DNA of 64,000 nt from Bacillota bacterium (lineage in GTDB: Bacteria; Bacillota; Clostridia; Peptostreptococcales; Acidaminobacteraceae): NCBI GenBank assembly GCA_025210655.1, contig JAOARG010000028.1, positions 1 to 64,000 on the forward strand, read 5' to 3'. A program made the position numbers and the translations under genes. Shown piece after piece: positions 52,790-62,122 of the stretch. The notes below the pieces were generated by a model. The model saw only the letters and a list, made by a program, of their open reading frames with translations. It ran no database searches and had not been told where the DNA came from. The stretch's first letter is position 1. Each line of letters begins with the position of its first letter.

Positions 52790-54655
52790 ATGAAAAAAAC
52801 ATATATTATACTAGCTGCTTTTATTATTATTTTCATGTCCTTTAGCTTTGCTCAAGATAATAAGTCAGTACTAATAATTAATTCATACAGTACTGAATAT
52901 AGTTGGACTGTTGATACTATTGAAGGAGTCAAAGATAAATTAGGTGAGTATAGCCCAAGTATTGATATAAAGACTGAGTACATGGATACGAAAAATAATA
53001 ATACGAAAGATTATATTAGATCTCTCTACCAAGTTTATAAAGGAAAGTATAAAGATGTTCACTTTGATGGAATCATAGTTTGTGATGATAATGGCCTAAG
53101 ATTTATATTAGAATATGCTAATGATTTATTTGGTGAAACACCTATATTTTATTGCGGTATAAATTCCACATCGGTTTATGAAGAAGGGATACTTGAAAGT
53201 CTAGTGGGGATAATCGAAGAAGCATCTATTAGAGAAACATTAGATATAGCATTAGAAGCAAATCCTGACCTTAGCAAAGTGTATTTGCTAAAAGAAGAAT
53301 CCACATCAGGAAAAATAACAACAAATGAAATACTAAAAGAAATGGATTTATATGAAAATATTGATGTTGAGCTTATTGAAGGAAATAATTTTCATGAAAT
53401 ATCAAAAAACATAAATGATATAGATGAAATAAATAGCATCCTACTCCTTACATTTTTTGCAGTAGATAAGGAGGGGAATGTTTATAATTCTGTTGAAAGT
53501 ACATTTGAAAAACTTATCAAAAATAGTAATATACCAGTTTATGGATTGTGGGATTTTGGTTTTGGTCATGGAGTGATTGGAGGTAAGATGATTTCAGGCT
53601 ACAGTCAAGGAGTTGAAGTGTCTAAATATCTTATAGATTATTTTGAAAGTGGAAAATATGAAGCTGGTACAAGTAGGGTAGAGAATATTCATATGTATGA
53701 TTATGAAGCTATGATGACTTACGGTATAGATCCAAGCATTATCCCAGAAAACTCAATAGTAATAAATAGACCTATTTCATTTACTGAAAGACATAGGGAT
53801 GCAATTATGTGGAGTATTGTAATAATTACTGTTTTAGGAATCTATATAATTCTTTTAAGAGTTCAGATTAGAAGAGGTATAGAAAGGGAGAAAAACACTT
53901 TGGAAGAACTGATGGAAGCTAAAAAAATGAGTTCTTTGGTTTCTATAATGAATAGACTCTCCCATGAAATGAATACACCCCTTGGAAATCTTGTAACAAG
54001 TCTCTCACATATGAATAATACAACAAGAAAAATAAAAAGTAGTGCACTAGCTGGAAACCTAACGTCTAAAGATTTGTCTAAGGCACTGGATTTATATGAG
54101 GCTATCCATGACATAATGGAAAAAGGTATAGATAGTACCATGAAGATATCAGAATCTTTTAGAGAAATTTCCAAAGATAATTCTGTTCCTAAGATTAAAT
54201 ATAATCTTTTAATGAAGATAAATGTAATAGTAGATTCTTTAAAAAAGAAAAATGAGGATATAGATACTGTTCTTTTATTTGATATAGATTGTTCTGATAA
54301 GTTGCAGATTTATGCAAGACCAGGGGCATTAAAAACAATTTTTTCTAATCTCATTCAAAATTCTATAGATCACGGTTTTGAAGGTTACCATAGTGGGCAA
54401 ATTTCTATAAAGGCATATGAAGATGATAGCAATGTGTATATAGAGTACAGTGACAATGGTAAAGGAAAAGCTGAAATTTGTAGCAAGGTTTTTGAACCCT
54501 TCTATACAGAAAAAAAATGGTCTGAACATCAGGGATTGGGACTATATACAGTTCAAAATATTATCCATTCTATGGATGGCAGTATTAAATGTACCCCTGG
54601 GGAAGTGGAGGGATTGATTTTTAGCATTCTTATTCCTAAGGACATTGTAAAATAA
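52790..54655 (+). CDS. Sensor histidine kinase with ABC-type solute-binding sensor
   Basis: The 621-residue protein has a signal peptide, an external ABC_sub_bind-type sensor (about 25-330; VLIINSYSTEYSWTVDTIEGV), one membrane helix (about 342-362), a phosphoacceptor helix with H392 in RLSHEMNTPLGNL (an unusual HEMNTP box) and the ATPase domain with NLIQNSIDHG, DNGKG and GLGLYTVQN. No response regulator is adjacent, so its target is unknown. ATG preceded by GGGGTGAGG. Confidence 0.88.
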   Translation: MKKTYIILAAFIIIFMSFSFAQDNKSVLIINSYSTEYSWTVDTIEGVKDKLGEYSPSIDIKTEYMDTKNNNTKDYIRSLYQVYKGKYKDVHFDGIIVCDDNGLRFILEYANDLFGETPIFYCGINSTSVYEEGILESLVGIIEEASIRETLDIALEANPDLSKVYLLKEESTSGKITTNEILKEMDLYENIDVELIEGNNFHEISKNINDIDEINSILLLTFFAVDKEGNVYNSVESTFEKLIKNSNIPVYGLWDFGFGHGVIGGKMISGYSQGVEVSKYLIDYFESGKYEAGTSRVENIHMYDYEAMMTYGIDPSIIPENSIVINRPISFTERHRDAIMWSIVIITVLGIYIILLRVQIRRGIEREKNTLEELMEAKKMSSLVSIMNRLSHEMNTPLGNLVTSLSHMNNTTRKIKSSALAGNLTSKDLSKALDLYEAIHDIMEKGIDSTMKISESFREISKDNSVPKIKYNLLMKINVIVDSLKKKNEDIDTVLLFDIDCSDKLQIYARPGALKTIFSNLIQNSIDHGFEGYHSGQISIKAYEDDSNVYIEYSDNGKGKAEICSKVFEPFYTEKKWSEHQGLGLYTVQNIIHSMDGSIKCTPGEVEGLIFSILIPKDIVK

Positions 54656-54699
54656 CCTATTTATGATATAATCACCTTAGCAAAAACATAGGGGGAAGT

Positions 54700-55311
54700 A
54701 TGAGTAAAAGAATTGGAATTATGGGAGGAACATTTGACCCTATTCATTATGGTCATTTAGTCTTAGCTGAAGAAGTGCTGAATGCATTCTCTCTGGATAA
54801 AATATATTTTATACCAGTTGGAAAAGCACCCCATAAAGATGAAGAAAAAGCAGACAAGGATATGAGATTTCAAATGGTGCAACTTGCTACTATTACAAAC
54901 TCAAACTTTAGAGCTTTAAGCATAGAAATAGATTGCGAAGAGGTCAGTTATACAATAAATACTGTTGAGAAACTAAAAATGGGAGAAAATAAGGACGATG
55001 AATTGTTCTTTATTACAGGTGCAGATGCTATATTGTATTTAGATTCATGGATGAGATTTGAAGAATTATTCTCAATGTGCAGTTTTATTGCCGCTACTAG
55101 ACCGGGTATAGACTATAAAAATGTATTAGAAAAAATAGAGTATCTAAAAGATAAATACGGTGCAAATATATATCCAATAGAAGTTCCGGCACTTGATATA
55201 TCATCTACAGAAATTAGGGATAGGGTTAGGGATGATAGATCTATAAAATATCTTGTACCAGAGTCGGTTGAAGCATATATTAAGAAAAATAATCTATATA
55301 AGAAGGGTTAG
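54700..55311 (+). CDS. nadD: Nicotinate-mononucleotide adenylyltransferase
   Basis: The 203-residue protein starts IGIMGGTFDPIHYGHLVLAE with the nucleotidyl-transferase H-x-x-H motif and ends with the ISSTEIRDRV motif. It makes deamido-NAD from nicotinate mononucleotide, the step after the phosphoribosyltransferase at 6.5 kb. The yqeK gene follows at 2 nt. Confidence 0.96.
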   Translation: MSKRIGIMGGTFDPIHYGHLVLAEEVLNAFSLDKIYFIPVGKAPHKDEEKADKDMRFQMVQLATITNSNFRALSIEIDCEEVSYTINTVEKLKMGENKDDELFFITGADAILYLDSWMRFEELFSMCSFIAATRPGIDYKNVLEKIEYLKDKYGANIYPIEVPALDISSTEIRDRVRDDRSIKYLVPESVEAYIKKNNLYKKG

Positions 55312-55313
55312 AA

Positions 55314-55880
55314 TTGAAAAAACTAAAGGATAAAGTTAAGGGGAAGCTAAAGAAAAAAAGATTCTTACATACTGAAGGTGTTGTTGATACAGCTGTAGAA
55401 CTATGTAAAATCTATGGTATAGATGGACAAAAAGCAATTTTGGCAGGATATTTACATGACTATACAAAGTATATGAAAAAAGATGAAATATTAGAAATTG
55501 TAAAAAGAGAGAAGATTAAACTCAATGAAGTAGAAAAACACAATCTCTTTCTAGTACATGGATATACAGCAGCAGTAGTTGCCAGGGATGAATTTGCTAT
55601 TTCTGATGAAGAGGTCCTTGATGCAATTAGATACCATACCTTTGGTAGAGTTAATATGACAATACTTGATATGATAATGTATGTTGCAGATGCTATAGAA
55701 CCTGAAAGGGAATATGATGGTATTGAGCAGTTAAGAAAACTAGCAAAAAAAGATATAGAAAAGGCTTATCTTATGGCTTTAGAGCATTCAATAAAGTATG
55801 TTATAGATAAAAATCAGATGATACACCCAAATAGTATAGAGTCAAGAAATGCAATACTTATGAAGAATACGGAGGAATAA
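55314..55880 (+). CDS. yqeK: YqeK-type HD-domain hydrolase
   Basis: The 188-residue protein has HTEGVVDTA, the HD pair in GYLHDYTKYM and the late YVADAIEPERE. YqeK proteins hydrolyse Ap4A symmetrically. The start is TTG 55314 with a GAAGGG-like site. The nadD-yqeK-rsfS order is standard in Firmicutes. Confidence 0.92.
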   Translation: MKKLKDKVKGKLKKKRFLHTEGVVDTAVELCKIYGIDGQKAILAGYLHDYTKYMKKDEILEIVKREKIKLNEVEKHNLFLVHGYTAAVVARDEFAISDEEVLDAIRYHTFGRVNMTILDMIMYVADAIEPEREYDGIEQLRKLAKKDIEKAYLMALEHSIKYVIDKNQMIHPNSIESRNAILMKNTEE

Positions 55881-56237
55881 ATGAAAGAAATAAAAGATGT
55901 GGCTATTGACATAGCAGGAATGATAGATGAGCACAGCGGACTAAATGTTTCGGTACTTGATATAAGTAAACTTTCACCTATGGCAGATTATTTTGTAATA
56001 GCTACTGGAAAAAACAACAGACATGTAAATGCCCTTGCTGCACATGTGGAAGATGAAATGGGAAAATATGATTTTGATATAAGACACAAGGAAGGTCATA
56101 GACAGGGGAAATGGATACTACTAGACTATAGTGATATAGTAATTCATATCTTTACTGAAGAGGAAAGATATTTCTACAATTTAGAAAGAATATGGGCGGA
56201 TGCAAATAAATTGGATCTTCATATTGACACATTCTAG
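55881..56237 (+). CDS. rsfS: Ribosomal silencing factor RsfS
   Basis: The 118-residue protein has ISKLSPMADYFVIATGKN, the GKWILLDYSDIVIHIF core and the FYNLERIWADA end typical of RsfS, which binds L14 and blocks subunit joining when nutrients are low. The promoter of leuS begins inside its last codons. Confidence 0.95.
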   Translation: MKEIKDVAIDIAGMIDEHSGLNVSVLDISKLSPMADYFVIATGKNNRHVNALAAHVEDEMGKYDFDIRHKEGHRQGKWILLDYSDIVIHIFTEEERYFYNLERIWADANKLDLHIDTF

Positions 56238-56252
56238 AATAAAAAGTAGAAT
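56224..56252 (+). promoter_or_regulatory. Promoter of T-box-leuS
   Basis: TTGACA (56224-56229), 17 nt, TAGAAT (56247-56252), partly inside the end of rsfS. Confidence 0.8.
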
Positions 56253-56258
56253 AATTAG

Positions 56259-56530
56259 AAGAAGTAAAATAAAATAAGAATAATTAGGGAAGTATTAGAT
56301 AAGAAAATCTTACTAGAGAGCTAGGGTGTGGTGGAACTTAGCAGCTTTTTTTATTGAACTTGTCCCATTCAAATAATTATTGGAGTAGTTTACCTTATAA
56401 AACTTACAAGAGGACAGTTATAGGTCATAAAAAGACTTATGAATATAGTCAATTAGGGTGGTACCGCGGGCAAAGCTCGTCCCTATTAGATGTGAAAAAG
56501 GGTACCTTTTTTATTTTTTGAATTTATTAA
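56259..56530 (+). ncRNA. T-box riboswitch controlling leuS
   Basis: The leader has a stem I with AGAGAGC, then a specifier in TTGAACTTGTCCC (CUU, leucine, at 56359-56361) and the T-box core AGGGTGGTACCGCGG (56455-56469). The antiterminator bulge reads UGGU and fits the ACCA end of the tRNA. The competing terminator pairs GGTACC (56460-56465) with GGTACC (56511-56516), then a T-run. Uncharged tRNA-Leu would favour leuS expression. The tRNA-Leu(GAG) at 7.59 kb fits both contact points. Confidence 0.95.
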
Positions 56531-56544
56531 GGGAGGAAATATTT

Positions 56545-59010
56545 ATGCATTATAATTTTGCTGAATTTGAATCTAAATGGCAAAAAACATGGGAAGCCAA
56601 CAAAGATTTCAAAGTAGAGATGGACAAGGACAAAGAAAAGTACTATGTACTTGAAATGTTCCCATACCCATCAGGTAAGTTACACATGGGACACGTTAGA
56701 AACTATTCTATCGGTGATGTAATTGCTAGATTTAAAACAATGAGAGGATTCAACGTACTTCACCCAATTGGATGGGATGCATTTGGTCTTCCAGCAGAAA
56801 ATGCTGCAATCGCTAACCAGATTCACCCTGATATCTGGACTAGAGAAAATATTGGAGATATGCAAAGAGAGCTTAGAAGACTTGGTATATCTTATGATTG
56901 GGATAGAGAAGTTGCTACATGTATGGAAGATTACTACAAGTGGACTCAGTGGATTTTCACTCAGTTATATAATAAAGGTCTTGCATATAAGAAGAAATCT
57001 CCAGTAAACTGGTGTCCATCATGTGAAACTGTACTTGCAAATGAGCAGGTAGTAAATGGTTTATGTGAAAGATGTGATTCTGAAGTAACTAAGAAGAATC
57101 TTGAGCAGTGGTACTTCAAAATTACTGATTACGCTGATGATTTATTAGCAGATCTTGATGTACTTAAGGGATGGCCAGATAAGGTTAAGACAATGCAGGC
57201 AAACTGGATTGGAAAAAGTGTAGGAGCAGAGATTGACTTCGAATTAGAGGGACTTGACGAGAAAATGAGAGTTTTCACAACAAGACCAGATACATTATTC
57301 GGAGTTACTTATATGGTACTTGCTCCAGAACATGACCTTGTAGATAAGATGATTGAAGGTAAAGAGCAAAAAGATGATATCATCAAGTTTAGAAATGAAC
57401 TTGCTCACCAATCAGAAATAGAAAGAACTTCAAATGATACTGAGAAAAAAGGTATCTTCACAGGAGCATATGCAGTAAATCCTATAAACGGAAAGAAAGT
57501 TCCTGTATACGTTGCAAACTATGTATTAGCAAATTACGGAACAGGTGCAGTAATGGCAGTTCCAGCTCATGATGAGAGAGACTTCGAGTTTGCTAAGAAA
57601 TACGATATAGAAATAATTCCAGTAATCAAGCCATCAGATGATTCTATCAATTTAGAAAACCTTGAGGCAGCTTATGTGGAAAAGAATGAGATGATGAACT
57701 CAGGTGAGTTTGATGGACTTTCATTCGAAGAAGGTTCTGCTGCAGTTATAGCTAAGCTTGAAGAGCAGGGAATCGGAGAAAAAACAGTAAACTTCAGACT
57801 AAGAGACTGGTTAGTATCGAGACAAAGATATTGGGGTACTCCAATTCCTGTTATTTACTGTGACGACTGTGGTGAAATGGCAGTTCCAGAAGATCAACTT
57901 CCAGTAAAACTTCCAAAGGATGTTGAGTTCACTGGTAAGGGAGAATCTCCACTAATTACAAGTGAATCATTCAAGTACACTACTTGTCCTAAGTGTGGAA
58001 AGAAAGCTAGAAGAGAGTTAGATACAATGGATACATTTGTTGATTCTTCATGGTACTTCTTAAGATACACAGATGCAACAAATGAAAATGAAGTATTCAA
58101 CTTCGAAAAAGCTGAGTACTGGATGGATGTAGATCAGTATATTGGAGGAGTTGAGCATGCAATACTTCACCTTCTATATGCAAGATTCTTTACAAGAGTA
58201 TTATACGATCTAAAACTTTCTCCAGTTAAGGAGCCATTCAAGAATCTTCTTACTCAAGGTATGGTTCTTAAGGATGGAGCAAAGATGTCTAAATCTAAAG
58301 GAAATGTAGTAAGTCCTGATGAAATCATTAAGAAGTATGGAGCAGATACTGCAAGACTGTTTATCCTATTTGCAGCTCCTCCAGAAAGAGATCTTGAGTG
58401 GAGTGATGAGGGAGCAGAAGGATCATACAGATTCCTTAATAGAGTTTGGAGACTTGTTGATGAGATGAAAGATCATCTTGGAGATGGTAAGTTAGAGATA
58501 AGAAACAAAGATGAAAAAGAGCTTAACTTCGTTCTTAACAAGACACTTAAGAAGGTTACTGAAGATATTGAAGGAAGATTCAACTTCAATACAGCAATCT
58601 CTTCTATCATGGAGCTTGTTAACGAAGCATATAGATATAAGGAAAAATACAAGGATGACTTAAATGAAAACCTTGTAGGAGATGTAATTACTAAGCTTAT
58701 CACAATGCTTTCACCATTTGCACCTCATATCACTGAGGAATTATGGATGAACATTGGTAAAGAGTACAGTGTACACAAATTACAGTGGCCTGAATTTGAT
58801 GAAAAAGCTTTAGTACAAGATGAAGTAGAAATAGTAGTTCAGATCAACGGTAAAGTTAGGGATAAAATTGTAGTTTCTACATCAATTTCTAAAGATGACC
58901 TTGAGAAGGCTGCACTTGAATCAGATAAAATTAAGGCAGCAACAGAAGGCAAAAATGTAGTAAAAGTTATAGCAATACCAGGAAGACTAGTAAATATAGT
59001 TGTAAAATAA
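56545..59010 (+). CDS. leuS: Leucyl-tRNA synthetase
   Basis: The 821-residue class I synthetase has the HIGH-type motif HMGH at 47-50 ([14 protein letters not shown]), the KMSKS motif at 580-584, an inserted editing domain (about 220-415; [14 protein letters not shown]) and a Cys-x2-Cys knuckle in [14 protein letters not shown] 56545 has GGGAGG 8 nt upstream; an upstream in-frame GTG lies inside the T-box terminator and is rejected. Expression is controlled by the T-box. Confidence 0.98.
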   Translation: MHYNFAEFESKWQKTWEANKDFKVEMDKDKEKYYVLEMFPYPSGKLHMGHVRNYSIGDVIARFKTMRGFNVLHPIGWDAFGLPAENAAIANQIHPDIWTRENIGDMQRELRRLGISYDWDREVATCMEDYYKWTQWIFTQLYNKGLAYKKKSPVNWCPSCETVLANEQVVNGLCERCDSEVTKKNLEQWYFKITDYADDLLADLDVLKGWPDKVKTMQANWIGKSVGAEIDFELEGLDEKMRVFTTRPDTLFGVTYMVLAPEHDLVDKMIEGKEQKDDIIKFRNELAHQSEIERTSNDTEKKGIFTGAYAVNPINGKKVPVYVANYVLANYGTGAVMAVPAHDERDFEFAKKYDIEIIPVIKPSDDSINLENLEAAYVEKNEMMNSGEFDGLSFEEGSAAVIAKLEEQGIGEKTVNFRLRDWLVSRQRYWGTPIPVIYCDDCGEMAVPEDQLPVKLPKDVEFTGKGESPLITSESFKYTTCPKCGKKARRELDTMDTFVDSSWYFLRYTDATNENEVFNFEKAEYWMDVDQYIGGVEHAILHLLYARFFTRVLYDLKLSPVKEPFKNLLTQGMVLKDGAKMSKSKGNVVSPDEIIKKYGADTARLFILFAAPPERDLEWSDEGAEGSYRFLNRVWRLVDEMKDHLGDGKLEIRNKDEKELNFVLNKTLKKVTEDIEGRFNFNTAISSIMELVNEAYRYKEKYKDDLNENLVGDVITKLITMLSPFAPHITEELWMNIGKEYSVHKLQWPEFDEKALVQDEVEIVVQINGKVRDKIVVSTSISKDDLEKAALESDKIKAATEGKNVVKVIAIPGRLVNIVVK

Positions 59011-59019
59011 AATGTATTA

Positions 59020-59046
59020 TAGGGCAGTCATATATTGACTGCCCTA
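59020..59046 (+). terminator. Probable terminator of leuS
   Basis: TAGGGCAGTCA and TGACTGCCCTA pair around TATAT. The T-run is weak (ATTTATAAAA). Confidence 0.7.
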
Positions 59047-59074
59047 ATTTATAAAAATGAGGGAGGTATTTAAA

Positions 59075-59710
59075 TTGGAAAGAGAAGTTCATCCGGAAGT
59101 ACTAAAATTTAGACCCATGGTAAAAGCAGTAGCAGAAACATTTGGAAATAAGTGCGAAGTAGTACTCCATGATTTTAGTGACACTTCAAACACAATAGTA
59201 GCTATAGAAAATGGACACGTTACAGGAAGAAGTATCGGAAGTCCCCTCACAGAAGAATCCCTCAAAAAAGTCAACAAGGGAAATACAGATAAAGACATCT
59301 ACAACTATACAGGTAAAAGCACAGACGGAAGAATCCTAAAATCCTCAACAGTATTTATAAAAGATGAAGAGGGATATACCGTAGGAAGCTTTTGCATCAA
59401 TCTTGATATTACAGAACTTACAGCTGCAGCAAGTGTCTTAAAAGACCTAATGAAAATAAACAATGGTGAAGAAGAAAAAGAGCAAGTAGGGACAAAAAAA
59501 ATAAATGACGTATTAACAGACCTAGTAGATCAAACAATAAAAGCATACGGAAAACCAATTGCTTACTTGTCAAAAGAAGATAAAGTAAAAATAGTAAAAG
59601 AACTAGAAAAACATGGAGCATTCTTAATAAAGGGAGCAATAGACCATGTTGCTAAGATACTTTGCGTTTCTAGGTACACAATTTATAATTACTTAGATGA
59701 AATAAGATGA
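59075..59710 (+). CDS. YheO/DauR-type PAS and HTH regulator
   Basis: The 211-residue protein has a YheO-like PAS domain (about 5-115; FGNKCEVVLHDFSD, then GSFCINLDITEL) and a C-terminal HTH_22 helix-turn-helix (about 160-210; HVAKILCVSRYTIYNYLDEIR). Related DauR proteins control amino acid use. The TTG at 59075 lies 8 nt after GGGAGG; an ATG at 59057 would precede that site. A hairpin overlaps the stop. Confidence 0.85.
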   Translation: MEREVHPEVLKFRPMVKAVAETFGNKCEVVLHDFSDTSNTIVAIENGHVTGRSIGSPLTEESLKKVNKGNTDKDIYNYTGKSTDGRILKSSTVFIKDEEGYTVGSFCINLDITELTAAASVLKDLMKINNGEEEKEQVGTKKINDVLTDLVDQTIKAYGKPIAYLSKEDKVKIVKELEKHGAFLIKGAIDHVAKILCVSRYTIYNYLDEIR

Positions 59711-59737
59711 TTTTGATTTAATCAAAATCATCTTATT
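59701..59737 (+). terminator. Hairpin overlapping the regulator stop
   Basis: AATAAGATGATTTTGAT and ATCAAAATCATCTTATT pair along 17 bp with a TTA loop. The T-run is short, so it could also be the edge of the adjoining repeat element. Confidence 0.65.
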
Positions 59738-60135
59738 TCTTGTCTAAAGCAAAACTTATTAGATTCGTTTTGCGTAAAGTAAAGCTAACAAATATAAGGT
59801 GGAATGCTCTAATTAACTTTATGTTTGTGGTTTTGTAAAATAAAAAGTATCCTTTGATATGAAGTAGGTTCAAGGAAATTTTACTGTGTAAAATATCAAT
59901 TTAAGAATAGTTCTTACTTGCCTAATAAAAATCTATAGATTTTTATTAGGCAATATGTTTTTTAAAAGGAAATTTATTTGCTAATAGAGCAAAAAATATC
60001 ATAGTACGCTACTCAAAGTGAGTAGTACTAGACGAAAAACTGAGAAAATCAAAGTTTTTCACTAGACATTTTTACAAAGTAAAGATACTAGACGAAATGA
60101 TGAAAGAAATGAATCATTTCACTAGACTAAATAAG
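59732..60135. repeat. Complete GTCTAG/CTAGAC-type fishbone element
   Basis: The outer stem CTTATTT (59732-59738) pairs with AAATAAG (60129-60135). The left half has GTCTA (59742), GCAAAAC/GTTTTGC, the module also seen at 8367-8443, TTTTAC/GTAAAA and the perfect 36-bp palindrome 59920-59955. The right half has a copy of the 1-43 part and ACTAGAC at about 60028, 60062, 60088 and 60121, between GAAAAACT/AGTTTTTC, TTTAC/GTAAA and GAAATGAT/ATCATTTC. It is the only full copy of its type in the window. Confidence 0.82.
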
Positions 60136-60167
60136 TACACAAAGAACAAAGATGACAATGATAATCA

Positions 60168-60196
60168 TTTACAACAATCGAAATTACTGCTATAAT
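60168..60196 (+). promoter_or_regulatory. Promoter of rpsD
   Basis: TTTACA (60168-60173), 17 nt, TATAAT (60191-60196). Confidence 0.8.
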
Positions 60197-60214
60197 AAAT
60201 AAGTACATGATTGG

Positions 60215-60241
60215 CATAAATTATCGCGGCGAAAATTTATG
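60215..60241 (+). promoter_or_regulatory. Leader hairpin before rpsD
   Basis: CATAAATT (60215-60222) pairs with AATTTATG (60234-60241) around a GC-rich loop with TCGCGGCGA, directly before the ribosome site GGAG. In Firmicutes S4 controls its own gene through the leader; this hairpin may be the target, which is inference. Confidence 0.5.
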
Positions 60242-60258
60242 TTTGGAGATGATTAATC

Positions 60259-60858
60259 ATGGCAAGAATGAGAGAAGCAAGATTTAAAAAATGTAGACGA
60301 CTAGGTCTAAATGTATGCGGACATCCAAAGGCAATGGCTCGCGCTGGAAATGGCCAGTCTAGAGAGAAAAGGAACCTATCCCCCTATGGTGTTCAACTTT
60401 TGGAAAAACAAAGGTTAAGATCCTATTATGAAGTTATGGAGAAACAGTTTATAAGGTATGTGAAAGCTGCAATTAAAGATAGTGAAACTACTGGTAGTTC
60501 ACTGGTTAAGCGATTAGAATGCAGACTGGACAATCTTGTATACAGACTCAGTCTTGCGGGCTCTATAAGACAGGCAAGACAAATGGTAGTACATGGTCAT
60601 ATCCTTGTTAACGGAAAAAAGGTTGACATTCCTTCATACTCAGTTGAAGTTGGCGACGAAATTTCTTTAAGAGAAAAATCAAGGTCTAATGAATTATTTA
60701 AGGCAAACTTCCTTGATAATTCATCATTCACACTCCCGTACTTAAAGAAAAGTCAGACTGAGTTCTCTGGAATCCTAGAAAGGATGCCTGAAAGAGATGA
60801 AGTGCCAATTGACATTAATGATCACTTAGTTGTTGAATATTATTCACAAATCATCTAA
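60259..60858 (+). CDS. rpsD: Ribosomal protein S4 (uS4)
   Basis: The 199-residue protein has the early [17 protein letters not shown] segment and the S4 domain (about 90-160; [20 protein letters not shown], then [20 protein letters not shown]). It lacks the N-terminal Cys zinc motif of longer S4 forms except for scattered Cys. It stands alone with its own promoter and terminator, as in Bacillus. Confidence 0.96.
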   Translation: MARMREARFKKCRRLGLNVCGHPKAMARAGNGQSREKRNLSPYGVQLLEKQRLRSYYEVMEKQFIRYVKAAIKDSETTGSSLVKRLECRLDNLVYRLSLAGSIRQARQMVVHGHILVNGKKVDIPSYSVEVGDEISLREKSRSNELFKANFLDNSSFTLPYLKKSQTEFSGILERMPERDEVPIDINDHLVVEYYSQII

Positions 60859-60878
60859 GTACAATTTAAACAGCCGAA

Positions 60879-60900
60879 AGGACATCGTTTACGATGTCCT
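60879..60900 (+). terminator. Terminator of rpsD
   Basis: AGGACATCG and CGATGTCCT pair around TTTA, then ATTCATTTT. The T-run is imperfect. Confidence 0.75.
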
Positions 60901-60934
60901 ATTCATTTTGAAATTAAACATGGAGGTGGAAGGG

Positions 60935-61618
60935 ATGCAGGAGCAAAGTAAAAAAGATAATTTTTATTTTTGGGAAAATAAAATTAGAAATATAGATGAT
61001 ATCCTGTTTAGTAAATGTGATAAAGAAAAAATAACTAGAGAATCCGTAATAATTTATATAGGAATACTTGATAAGAAAAAGGGATTGTTAAGATCAGGTT
61101 GGAGTGTACAAGAAGATTTTTCAACAGCCTTAGGTTTTATTAAGTATGTATTTTTACCAACAGCATTTTATACATGGATAGACAGGGAATCAAATGGCTT
61201 TTTTATTCCCCTTTCCCCATTTGATATATTAAAAGAAGAAGTATTGCAGTATCAAAAAGTAGTAACGAAAGACACCTCAAATGATGCTATAAGAATGGAA
61301 AGAGCCTATCATTATTTAAATACTTTGGGAAGGAAAGAAGATGGAAATAGTAGACTGAAGCTTGACAAATTCACCAAAGATTTCAACAAACTATGGAATA
61401 AAGATCCAGAGAATCGTTTGTTTTTAAAAGTCTTTTCCAGTGCCCAGGAAATAGTAGACTTTATATTTGATGAAAATGAGTTTGAAGAGTTTGTAGAGGA
61501 AGAAATAGAAATGAGCAAAGCAGAGTTAGAAAACTTATGCCAAGATGTTTACACTCAACCTTTCATAAATAGGAATTTTATTAATATACTAAATAATAAA
61601 ATTCCTGTATGGTTTTAA
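60935..61618 (+). CDS. Protein of unknown family
   Basis: The 227-residue product starts at the ATG 60935 with GGAGGTG 6 nt upstream. No signal peptide or clear membrane helix is visible; KYVFLPTAFYTWIDRESNGFFI is the most hydrophobic part. The C-terminal 60 residues are acidic (EFEEFVEEEIEMSK). I do not recognise a family or catalytic motif. It is encoded alone between rpsD and a bidirectional terminator. Confidence 0.75.
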   Translation: MQEQSKKDNFYFWENKIRNIDDILFSKCDKEKITRESVIIYIGILDKKKGLLRSGWSVQEDFSTALGFIKYVFLPTAFYTWIDRESNGFFIPLSPFDILKEEVLQYQKVVTKDTSNDAIRMERAYHYLNTLGRKEDGNSRLKLDKFTKDFNKLWNKDPENRLFLKVFSSAQEIVDFIFDENEFEEFVEEEIEMSKAELENLCQDVYTQPFINRNFINILNNKIPVWF

Positions 61619-61624
61619 AATTAG

Positions 61625-61654
61625 AAAAGCATCAGCTGATTAGCTGATGCTTTT
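61625..61654. terminator. Bidirectional terminator
   Basis: AAAAGCATCAGCT and AGCTGATGCTTTT pair along 13 bp around GATT, between convergent genes. Confidence 0.93.
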
Positions 61655-61661
61655 ACTCTTT

Positions 61662-62084
61662 TTAAACCTGAAGTTTCTCCGCAAGAACATATAAATCTGT
61701 ATCTTCTTTCTTAATCCTAGTTTCAATAGCAGAAAATACCTTAGCTACTTCTGATTTGAATTGAGAAAGAGAATTGTTGATTTTAGATTGTGTATTATAC
61801 TTATCCTTAAAATCCATATATATAGAAGATAAGTCACCCATCTCATCTATATATTTCTTAGCCTTGTTTTGAAGATCAGTATTGCTACTCTTTGTAAAAG
61901 CAGGATATAGATTTCTATCTTCACTCATAAGATGAATTTTTAATATTCCAGCCAATTTACTAATATTCTTGGCAATTTTCATTTGTACAGAAGAATCATC
62001 AATCTTATTTATCATGCCCTTAGTTTCATTAAGAAGTTCAATAATATCTCCATGTTGTTTTTTAAGTTGATTTAATTTATTCAT
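61662..62084 (-). CDS. Hemerythrin-like HHE-domain protein
   Basis: The 140-residue protein is a four-helix bundle with family ligand positions in KQHGDII, KIHLMSEDRNLYP and KKEDTDLYVLAE. One or two ligand histidines of classic hemerythrin seem replaced, so it may hold iron in another way or bind oxygen species or NO. Start at 62084 with GGAGGT upstream. A palindromic site lies about 73 nt before the start. Confidence 0.8.
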   Translation of the reverse strand: MNKLNQLKKQHGDIIELLNETKGMINKIDDSSVQMKIAKNISKLAGILKIHLMSEDRNLYPAFTKSSNTDLQNKAKKYIDEMGDLSSIYMDFKDKYNTQSKINNSLSQFKSEVAKVFSAIETRIKKEDTDLYVLAEKLQV

Positions 62085-62122
62085 TATATTTACCTCCAAA
62101 AGTTAAGTTTTGATATATCTGA

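Noticed and set aside
56458-56544. Upstream GTG start for leuS
   Set aside because: It would put 29 codons inside the T-box terminator; ATG 56545 has a proper ribosome site and the normal LeuS N-terminus.
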